From contig NC_012870.2 in NCBI RefSeq assembly GCF_000003195.3, positions 28,698,477-28,762,476 of the forward strand: DNA of 64,000 nt, given 5' to 3'. Under the pieces are notes generated by a model. That model was not told the DNA's origin. It ran no database searches and saw only the letters and a program-made list of their open reading frames with translations. This document shows, one piece after another, positions 55,712-64,000 of the stretch. Position 1 is the first letter of the stretch. Every line of letters starts with the position of its first letter. This DNA is from Sorghum bicolor. Its lineage: Eukaryota; Streptophyta; Magnoliopsida; Poales; Poaceae. Position numbers and translations under genes: made by a program.

Positions 55712-58680
55712 TGGTATAACACTCTAAATTCTAAAATTCAAATTTTAGTTTAAATTTGATCTAATTTTGGCTTAGTTTGAAATTTTGGGCATTTATTAAA
55801 TAATTTACAAAATAAATAAAATGAAATATAAGATAGAAACATGATTGAACTGCATTGATGCTGCTGCATAATTTTTTGTTTGATTTTTATTTGCTTGTGC
55901 TCGATTTAAATTTGGAAGCAAGAAAGAAAATAGAAAGATCAATTTGTTTCTGAAATTTTGAAAACAGAAAAGCTTTTCTCTCTCTCCTCGGCCGGCCTCC
56001 CCTTCCCCTCGGCCGAGCCGTCCCGCACCTCCCCCTTTCTCCCGCGCGGCCCGCAGCAGCGCCGCGGATCAGCTGCCTGCACCCTGCTCCCCTCCCCTCA
56101 CTGCCGCCCGCTGTGGCTGACCAGTGGGTCCCGTAGGTGGGGCCCACTCACAAAGGGGTCATCTTCAACCGCTGACCGACTCGGAAACGGTCGCGCTGCC
56201 GCCCCAAAGTCCGCGCTGCGCGCCTCCCTAGGTTCGCCACACCGTATAAATAGGCCTCGGCCTCGCCCGCACGCGCCCTAGCCACCTTCGAAGCCCTAGC
56301 CGCCTTCAAAACCCGAGAAACCCTAAGCCACCGTGCCGCCGTCGAGTTCATCGAGCTCCGCGCCGCCGCCGCCATCGCACTCGCCTCCCCGCTGCCGAAA
56401 TCGCTGAGGTATGCCGCGCATCGCGCTCGTCGCGTCGTTCCGCCTCTGTTCGTGCCCTCGGCGAGCTTCGCCGAGCCCCGTAGCACCGCGCCCGTGCCCT
56501 CGCCGACGGCGGCCATGGCGCCGCCGTCTCTGCTCGCCGCGCCTCCGCGGCCAGTCCCGCCGCCGCGCGCGCGGGCCCCTGCTCGACCTCATTCCACCAT
56601 GGACTGGTGGACCAACCGCGTCCCGGCCCGATCGACGCTAGTGCCGTGGACCGGCCAGCCGCAGGCCGCCACGTGGCCAAGCCGGCCACGCGCCCGGGTC
56701 GCCCCTGCGCTTTTTGCAAAACCCCCTGGCTTTATTCAAAATCAACCCGCGGCCCAACTCTGTTATAGTTTTATTTAAATTATGCCCCTAGTTTTGCATA
56801 ATAGCCCCTGTAGCCGTTAGAATTTACAGATTTGATCCAAAACTCTTTTTAATTCTGTTTTGATTAGTTTTAAATACGAAAAATAGTTCAGTTAATCTAC
56901 AGATTTGCCATCCAACTTGCTTTAGCCATAACTTTTACGTCTTAGCTCCGATTTAGGTGATTCTGGTCACTATAGTTTCGTCTCGTCGAGTAGAATACAA
57001 TAGTTCAGTTGCTTTCTGCTTTTTAATGCTTTGGTGTACTGTTTCTGATTAAGCTTGTTTGCTTGCATGTATTGTTTCGATTGTGTGATGATTGTCACGT
57101 ATAGCCAACGAGACACTTGTGAATGAAGAAGAGCAGGATCCTGCTGAGTTCGAGCAACCCGACTATGATCAAGGCAAGTGCAGACACTGTTTGATCATTC
57201 TGAACCTACTCATTATTGTCATTTACTTTACTTGCATGTGTCCAATGAATGCAAACCCTAAGGACCTGACTAGCTTTACTTATTATTCCTTGTTCACCTG
57301 GGGTTATGTATATGGGTAGACTAGGTTATACTAGGAATGCTTAGCTGCTCTACTCATCTCATACACATGACTAAACAAGTAATACTCTCTACTCAACTTG
57401 ATGCTTAAACTGTGCTGAATCTTTTGTCACTGCGGTGATGGCGATGTTGGATGCTTATGAGCATCGTGATGATGGTGGTGATAGGCGGAGCGGGTACTGT
57501 TGGTGGTCCGGTTGCCGAGCGTACCGGTCTCTGCTCTCCGTAAGGACTTAGTCATGGAGCGCCCCCCTGGGACATACAGTGCAGCTCTAAGCTATATGGC
57601 TCTGGCTTGACTAATTAGCAAGACCTCCACTAGTGGGGTGTTACTTTCCGGGTAGGCGTGAGGAAGTAACTTGGGTAATGAATATTAAGTTTTCGGTTGC
57701 TCGGTACGCCATGGTTATGGGTATCGACTGCTGAGCGCCCCGGCAAAAACTTGCGAGTGGCTTCCTATTAGTTGGACCCTGTGAAAGGTCTCGTAGTGAG
57801 TCCCTGCCTGCTCACCTTGGTAGTGTTTTGGGGAGTCATGACCCTAGGCAAATGGGAATCATGACTTGGAGTGAACGTGCACACCTCTGCAGAGTGTAAA
57901 ACTAATATATCAGCCGTGCTCATGGCCACGAGCGGCCCAGACTCTTACATGATGAGCAAATTGGATTCACTGGATACTTGGAGATGGAACTTGACGAGGT
58001 TGCTACCTTGTGCTTTGGCGGAATGGCTATTTCGTGTTGGCAGGATTGCTATCCTGTGTTAATATTTGGGGTTAATCCCCAGACTACAATAACTATTAGG
58101 ATAGTCAATTAAAATATTCTAATTACTACTTACACCAATTCAGGGTTGGGTTTGTGCTACTCACAATTAGTAGTAGGTTGTTCTAATAATAGAGTTATAA
58201 TTAAAAGTGATCAACTAAAATGCTACCGCAGTCAAACAAAGTCAGCTTTACCTTGTTTTAAGCCTTGCATGTCATTACTTTCCGTCTGTGCTTGCTGAGT
58301 TCGACATGAACTCACCCTTGCTATAATCATTAAAGGTTGCTCGGATGATCAAGAGTACAATTGTGACTTCCTGAGGACTACCCTGAGTCACCTGGTTGTT
58401 AGGCTCGTATGATTCTGCCGTCGACCTTCCTATGGCCAGGTGGTCCTTCTACGTCGGCGTTTAGTTTCCCCTTTTTATTATGGAACATTTTAGCTTATGC
58501 TTCCCGTTCGTACTTTGATATGCATTTGGCTTGTAATAATGGTACTTTACTCTCATTTATGTAATACATTTGAACACTGTGTTTTGTACCATTGATGATG
58601 TCGATCCATGTGTGTGAATTTGAGATCCTGGCACACATGTGATTTGGCACCCAAATGCTCTTTTACATCCGGGTGTGATA
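55712..58680 (+). repeat. Element H 5' LTR (about 2.97 kb)
   Basis: It begins about TGGTATAACACTC and ends GGGTGTGATA directly before the primer site. The usual CA end appears as TA, a likely C-to-T change. TATAAATA lies at 56245-56252. The GC-rich stretch at 55990-56720 gives several long but unsupported open frames. Confidence 0.8.
56245..56252 (+). promoter_or_regulatory. TATA box of element H 5' LTR
   Basis: TATAAATA follows the GC-rich upstream part; the expected transcript leader starts about 30 bp downstream. Confidence 0.65.
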
Positions 58681-58684
58681 GAAG

Positions 58685-58696
58685 TGGTACCAAAGC
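58685..58696 (+). other. Element H primer-binding site, decayed tRNA-Met type
   Basis: TGGTACCAAAGC matches the standard TGGTATCAGAGC at ten of twelve positions. Confidence 0.8.
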
Positions 58697-59263
58697 CGTG
58701 TTGACCATAGGATCACGCAACCTAGTTAGAAACAGCCGTTTAGTATGTCCCTTTTGGGTGAAATACACCATTGGATCTATTAACTACCTCACTAACCTGT
58801 CTCTCATTAGACTTTAACTATTAGCCTTATCTACTAACAGTTCAGTTTTATTCACTTACTTCTTGCATTTATACCTTGTCATCAATTATTACTCTCTGCT
58901 TCTCATATTGCATTTATATTCTTGTTTCAAGTTTTATTTCTTACTTTTTGAACCTCTCTTTTATACCTTGTTATCATTTTACTCATATTACCTTCTTGTT
59001 CATTGTTCTTCATTATCACTTGAATTATGTTTTATTTTTGCCTTGTTAACAATTTTGTTACCTTGTTTTACTTTATGCCTTCATTACTTGCTTTCATATC
59101 TTACCATAAATAACGCCAAAGTTCATATTTTTCATCCACTGTATCATCTTGATTCATCTTCATTTCACATACACCAGTACCTTCATTTATGTCATTCATA
59201 TCTTTATCATTGTCATGATCTATTAATCGTTTCCTGCATGTCTGTGATCTTATGCATAAGTAG
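58697..59263 (+). other. Element H leader between primer site and orf0
   Basis: This AT-rich untranslated leader contains only short random frames. Confidence 0.6.
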
Positions 59264-59497
59264 ATGACTCGTCGTTTGACCTGCCGCAAGAGCGTCATTC
59301 GTTTCCATCCCGTTCAAGCTGTAGAGTTCCCGTTGAGTGGTCGCGTTGATAACATCGAGTTCCAGCCTAGCCAGCATCCTCATGATGGTGCTAACCTCCA
59401 AGATGTGGAACCATATGAAGGACAACAACCACCCCAAGCTCTGGTGGTGCATGGGAGGGCGCCTTGCTGGGTCGCTGGAGGAGATGACCCCTTCGGA

Positions 59498-59538
<41 letters not shown>

Positions 59539-60169
59539 GGATGCACCTGGTGGACCTGGTGGACCTGGAGGACCTGAAGGTCAAGATGGGCTCTTCGCTA
59601 CTGATGATGGGTGGATCGTGACGGTCTACAATTGGGATGGTGGATAATGTTTCTTCCACAGTGAGCTGACGCGCCTCCTCAACCAGCAGCTAGGACATGG
59701 TATGTTCGCAGTGGAGTATCGCAACGAGCACTAGAGCCACCCTAAGTACCCGGTGTTCTGGAAGATTTGGGCACACATCGGCAGGCCTAACCCAACGCTG
59801 AGAGCATTGAGGATCATGTCTATACATGAAGCGGTGGCAAAGAGGTCTACTCAGATGGTGGGCATCAATGATGCTGCTTGTCAGGCTTTCTACGCATACC
59901 GGGATCACTTCTTCGAGGACATCAGCCAGGACGCTCGTCGCTACTACCCTCGTCGTCGCCGTGGAGAGTTGGCGATGACCATTGCTTCTACCACTGATGA
60001 GGAGAACCCCCGCATGCATAGGACTGTCAAGCTAATGGCGGTCACCAATACCAAGCTCAACAATTCACTCGTGGAGCTGAAGCAAGTGCGGAAGGAGCTG
60101 GATGATTCTAGGAAGAGGATAGCTCAGCTGGAAGCTCAGTTCACTGGAGTGCCACCGCCTTCACCTTAG
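59264..60169 (+). pseudogene. Element H orf0 (extra ORF upstream of gag)
   Basis: One reading frame of 302 codons carries two stops (TAA 59645-59647, TAG 59732-59734). The N-terminal half has a run of 13 aspartates followed by glycine/proline repeats. The C-terminal half has FWKIWAHIGRPNPTLRALR, an arginine-rich YYPRRRRGE and a terminal coiled coil (LVELKQVRKELDDSRKRIAQ). Rice RIRE3 and RIRE8 are known to carry an orf0 in this position; the role is unknown. Confidence 0.65.
59497..59535 (+). repeat. (GAT)n repeat coding for poly-aspartate
   Basis: Thirteen consecutive aspartate codons, nearly all GAT, lie within orf0. The repeat is likely to expand and contract. Confidence 0.9.
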
Positions 60170-60687
60170 TGGCCTGCCTTCTCTCCGCTCCGTGAGGATC
60201 CAGCTTATGGAGATGCCAGCGCACGTACTACCATAGAATAGGAGTAATCCCCAGTTATGTAATAAATAGTGCCACGCTTAGAACGTTAGCACGATCTTAG
60301 TTATGCCAGTCTGTGGTGAGTCTAGTGTTTAAAGGTTTGCTTAGAGTGCTTTGCTTGGTTTGTGTGAGAACTTGATTTATTATTGTGTTAATGGTGTGAT
60401 TTGGTTCTTTGTAATGAGTGAGATGAGTTGTGGGTTATCTTCAGTCTCCTTATTTGTGCTTTATCATGTTCATATCGCTTTATCTTATTAGCATTTCTAT
60501 ATCATGATCAGTTCACTATCTGTATGACTCGTCTATTATAAGTACTGTGTTATATAAACTGAAAAATGGAGTTACTATGAGCTGGTTCACACTCTGAGAA
60601 AAGATTATAACTTTGCAGTTTACATTACAGATCAGATTTTCACCTATGAACTACACCTAATTTTGTTATATTATTTCTATACATCAG
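60170..60687 (+). other. Element H gap between orf0 and gag
   Basis: About 520 bp of AT-rich DNA has no supported frame. TATACATCAG just before the gag ATG resembles a splice acceptor. Confidence 0.5.
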
Positions 60688-61743
60688 ATGCCTATCAACA
60701 CCAGGAGCAATACCAATGGAGGAAACAATGGCCACTCCAACAACAACAACAACAACAACAATGATCACAGCGGAACCAATGCCAACCCTCCTCCTATGAA
60801 TCAGCCTATGACCATAGAGCAGTTGATGACCATGCAAACTCAGCTGATGCAGGGATTGGCACATATTATGAACAACATGCAGTAGAACCAGAACCAGAAT
60901 CAGAATCAGCACCAGAATCAGAACCAGAACCAAGGAGGTAACAACGCGTTTGCCCCACCTAGGGACAAGCGTGGGGAATTCATGAAGGGACGCCCACTGT
61001 TCTTCTCTCACTCGGCTGACCCCATGCAAGCTGAGGACTGGCTTAAAGCTGTGGAGAAACAGCTGGTCATTGCTCAGTGCAATGACAGGGAGAAGGTTCT
61101 GTATGGCTCTGGACATCTACATGGAGCCGCACAGGACTGGTGGGACTCATACTGCTTCGCGCATCAGGACCCATACACCATCACCTGGGATGAGTTCAAG
61201 GCTGCCTTCAAGACTCATCATGTTCCTGCCGGTTTGGTGAAGTTGAAGGAGTTTCTGTCTCTGAAACAGGGCTCTATGACTGTGTGCGAGTATCACGACA
61301 AGTTCACTCAGTTGTTGCGTTATTGTCCGAATGAGGTGGAAAACGATGAAGACAAGCAAGATCACTTCCTAGAAGGTCTGAATGACGGCCTATCTTACAT
61401 GATGTCAAATGTCAAGTATGCTAGCTTCCAAGAGATGGTGGACAGGGCATTGGTGCTTGAGAGCAAGCGCCGCAAGATGGAAGACAAGAAGAGGAAGTGT
61501 AACTCCTCTCAGTAGTAGGCTGGTGCCAGTCGTCCCCGTTACAACAACCAGCAGGGTCCTCAGTCTCGCCCTGCATATCAGTCTGGTAACCAAGGACAGC
61601 AGCAGAATGTCAGGTACAACAACTAGAGTCAGCAGACCAGTCAGCGTTACAACCACAATCAGGTGCAGTGCCCCGCTAGTCAGGCGCCTCGTCAGAATGC
61701 CCCAGCACCATCAGGCTCTCGCTAGAACTCCAACACTATCCCA
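60688..61743 (+). pseudogene. gag: Element H gag
   Basis: It starts MPINTRSNTNGGNN with poly-asparagine (AAC repeats) and an N-Q repeat. The capsid domain follows (AEDWLKAVEKQL, AAQDWWDSYCF, WDEFKAAFKTHHVP, LKQGSMTVCEYHDKF). Stops in frame are TAG at 60883, 61513, 61516, 61624 and 61723, each in a glutamine-rich context. The frame continues into the zinc knuckle. Confidence 0.88.
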
Positions 61744-62486
61744 GTGAAGCCCAATGCCAACCCCACCCCCACAAGAAATACTTGCTTCAAGTGTGGTCAG
61801 CTTGGACACTATGCGAATGCTTGCACCTATAGGCAGAAGAACAACAACAATGGAAGGGTGAATCATGTGAAGCTAGAAACTGCTGAGGAGGCTCCAGATG
61901 TGGTAGTTGGTACGTTCCTTGTCAACTCATGTCCCGCTACCATTTTATTTGATACTGGAGCATCACATACTTTTATAAGTGCACAGTTTGTTGAGAAACA
62001 TAATATAGCCACCTGTACCATGCAAAACACTATGATAGTTAAATGTTCTGGGGAAAGATGCATACTAATACTTTGTGTCCAGGAATGAGCATTAAAATAA
62101 GGGGGGTAGATTTTCCTATCAATCCTATCGTGTTGGGTTCAGAAGGTTTAGATATGATATTGGGAATGAGATGGTTGGCCATGTTTAAGGGTACTATTCA
62201 GTGTGCTGAAAAGTCAGTTGCTCTAACAGCACCTAGTGGGGACAGAATTGAGGTCAGAGTTTCTATGTCACCTAGCAGTGAAGGAACATTTTACCATGTG
62301 AGCAGTGAGTCAGTAGAGGATATCCGAGTTGTGAAAGAGTTTCCTGATGTGTTTCTAGAGGATTTGCCAGGTATGCCACCTGAACGTGAGATTGAATTTG
62401 TTATTGATTTATTACCTGGTACTGCACCCATATCTAAGAGACCATATAGAATGGCCGTTAATGAGTTAGAAGAACTTAAGAAATAA
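61744..62486 (+). pseudogene. Element H nucleocapsid zinc knuckle and protease
   Basis: A CCHC knuckle (CFKCGQLGHYANAC) is followed by protease with ATILFDTGASHTFIS, a canonical D-T-G active site, and LDMILGMRWL. A one-base loss in the G-run near 62050-62053 shifts the frame between these. A TAA at 62484-62486 (probably CAA) ends the piece in the linker to reverse transcriptase. Confidence 0.87.
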
Positions 62487-63566
62487 CTAAGGGAGTTACA
62501 GTCTAAAGGGTATATCCGTCCTAGTTCCTCACCTTGGGGAGCTCCAGTTATCTTTGTAGAAAAGAAGGATTGGACATAGAGGATGTGTGTAGACTATAGA
62601 TCTTTGAATGAGGTCACAATTAAGAACAAATACCCTTTGCCTAGAATAGAAGACTTGTTTGATGAGTTGAAAGGAGCTTGTGTGTTTTCCAAGATAGATC
62701 TGAGGTCAGGTTATCACTAGTTGAGGATTAAACCTAGTGATATTCCAAAGACTGCCTTCACCACCAGATATGGGCTTTATGAGTATACAGTTATGTCATT
62801 TGGGTTAACTAATGCTCCAGCTTACTTTATGTATCTGATGAATAAAGTTTTTATGGAGTATTTAGATAAGTTTGTGGTAGTATTTTTTGATGATATCTTG
62901 ATCTACTCCAAGACTGAGGAAGAACATGAGGAACACCTGAGACTTGTGTTGCACAAGTTGAGGGAACATCAGCTCTATGCTAAATTGAGTAAGTGTGACT
63001 TCTGGTTGAAGGAAGTGTCTTTTCTGGGTCATGTCATATCCAATGGTGGAGTTGCTGTTAGTCTGAAGAATGTGGCGGATGTTCTTAAGTGGAGTCCACC
63101 TCGGACAGTTGGAGAAATCACGAGTTTTCTTGGAATGGCTGGTTACTATCGGAGATTCATTGAAGGATTCTCTAGTATTGCTAAGCCAATGACTGCTCTG
63201 TTAGAAAAGGGTAAACCATTCAAGTGGAGTGAACAGTGTCAAGCCAGTTTTGAGGAGCTGAAGAAGAGGTTGACTACTACACCAATTCTGACTTTGCCTG
63301 ATGTGACTAAAAGTTTTTCTATCTATTGTGATGCTTCCAAGCAAGGTTTGGGATGTGTACTGATGCAAGAGGCAAAAGTGATTGCCTATGCATCTAGACA
63401 GTTGAAGAAACATGAGGTGAATTATCCGACTCATTATCTTGAGTTAGCAGCTGTGGTTCATTCACTGAAGATCTGGAGACACTATATTCTGGGTCGTAAG
63501 TGTGACATCTACACGGATCATAAGAGCTTGAAATACATCTTCACTCAAAATGACTTGAACTTGACG
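62487..63566 (+). pseudogene. Element H reverse transcriptase and RNase H start
   Basis: The RT palm has [43 protein letters not shown] and the catalytic box FFDD ([11 protein letters not shown]). Downstream are [16 protein letters not shown] and the RNase H motif [14 protein letters not shown]. Stops are TAG at 62577 and 62718, the latter in GYH-Q-LR context. The product would copy RNA to DNA and degrade the RNA strand. Confidence 0.9.
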
Positions 63567-63569
63567 TAG

Positions 63570-64000
63570 AGAAGATGGTTAGAATTGATCAAGGATTATG
63601 AACTGGAGATCCATTACCACCTTGGCAAAGCTAATGTAGTTGCTGATGCTCTGAGTAGAAAGAGTCAAGTGAATATGTTGGAAGCCACGGAGTTACCAAT
63701 GGAGCTACTGGCAGAATTTGAATATCTCAACTTGGGGTTTGTTGCCAACACCCAAGGTACTTCTATGGATATAGAACCAACTCTAGAGCAAGAGATCAGG
63801 AAGGGCCAGAAAGATGATGAAGAGATCAAAAAGATACTAAAGCTGCTAGAGGAAGGTAGAGCACCTGGATTTAGAGTTGATCAGGAAGGAATTGTTTGGC
63901 ACAAGGACCGATTGTGTGTGCCCGATATTCAGAGAATCAAGGATGTGATACTGAAGGAGTGCCATGAGTCTTCTTACTCTATTCATCCAGGAGGTACTAA
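63570..64000 (+). CDS. Element H RNase H end and integrase start (cut by window edge)
   Basis: After a TAG at 63567-63569 the frame is open to the edge. It holds the RNase H end (KANVVADALSRKS), a linker, and the beginning of the integrase zinc-binding region (KECHESSYSIHPGGT). The rest, and any chromodomain, lies outside the window. Confidence 0.85.

Larger units (their letters stand above)
55712..64000 (+). mobile_element. Element H: Tekay-like chromovirus-type Ty3/gypsy element, 5' part
   Basis: A long 5' LTR (about 55712-58680), a tRNA-Met-type primer site, an orf0, gag, protease, reverse transcriptase, RNase H and the start of integrase run to the right edge. LTR length, primer type and orf0 resemble rice RIRE3/RIRE8 and other Tekay-group elements. 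Eleven in-frame stops and one frame shift make it defective. The exact left boundary is uncertain by about two bases, because TGTGG is shared with the target. Confidence 0.88.

Noticed and set aside
55887..56778. Arginine/alanine-rich frames in the GC-rich part of the H LTR
   Set aside because: Several overlapping frames on both strands with no motifs; they sit around the LTR TATA box and reflect base composition.
1..64000. Host protein-coding genes
   Set aside because: Every long frame with a recognisable motif belongs to a retroelement; no exon structure outside elements was found.

Overview
This 64 kb window is plant nuclear DNA made almost entirely of nested LTR retrotransposons. I found no host gene, tRNA, rRNA or CRISPR array. 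The element types (Athila-like, Tat-like with a second RNase H domain and antisense genes, and Tekay-like Ty3/gypsy elements), the CCCTAAA telomere-type motif and the GC-rich element genes fit a grass genome. Intergenic or pericentromeric heterochromatin of a panicoid grass is my inference. No species can be named from the sequence.

Layout. Element C (1-6737, minus) is an Athila-like element whose 3' LTR runs off the left edge; it carries gag plus two protease domains and no polymerase. At 6738-8755 is unassigned DNA ending in a possible Copia-type LTR. From 8756 a nested stack begins. Element G (plus, pol-less Athila-like, 8756 to about 55711) is split by element D (minus, Tat-like, 14722-53294, duplication AGGAC). 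D is split by element A (plus, same family as G, 20050-46314, duplication GCCCA). A is split by element B (minus, Tat-like, 22983-39908, duplication CTACT). B holds two solo LTRs: E (29707-31360, duplication GTAGG, same family as C) and F (32147-33195, duplication CTTCG). Finally the 3' LTR of G is cut at about 55712 by element H, a Tekay-like element whose 5' LTR, orf0, gag, protease, reverse transcriptase, RNase H and start of integrase run off the right edge.

The most interesting content is in the two Tat-like elements. Both B and D carry, between integrase and 3' LTR and on the opposite strand to gag-pol, a TATA-driven multi-exon gene with GT-AG introns whose phases join correctly. In D it encodes a plant-mobile-domain protein with a coiled-coil tail (7 exons, 16008-19304). 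In B it encodes a 'putative gypsy type transposon' domain protein with a coiled-coil tail (5 exons, 25551-28788). Their introns can persist because they are antisense to the RNA that is reverse transcribed.

Other signals are: a tandem pair of retropepsin domains in C; a first-AUG reading frame inside the LTRs of A, C, E and G; an internal promoter ahead of the second ORF of A and G that reuses GC boxes seen in the LTRs; a duplicated primer-binding site inside the C/E LTR; and premature stops dominated by CAG-to-TAG changes, as expected from cytosine methylation and deamination. All element genes carry at least one lesion, so nothing here looks autonomous today.
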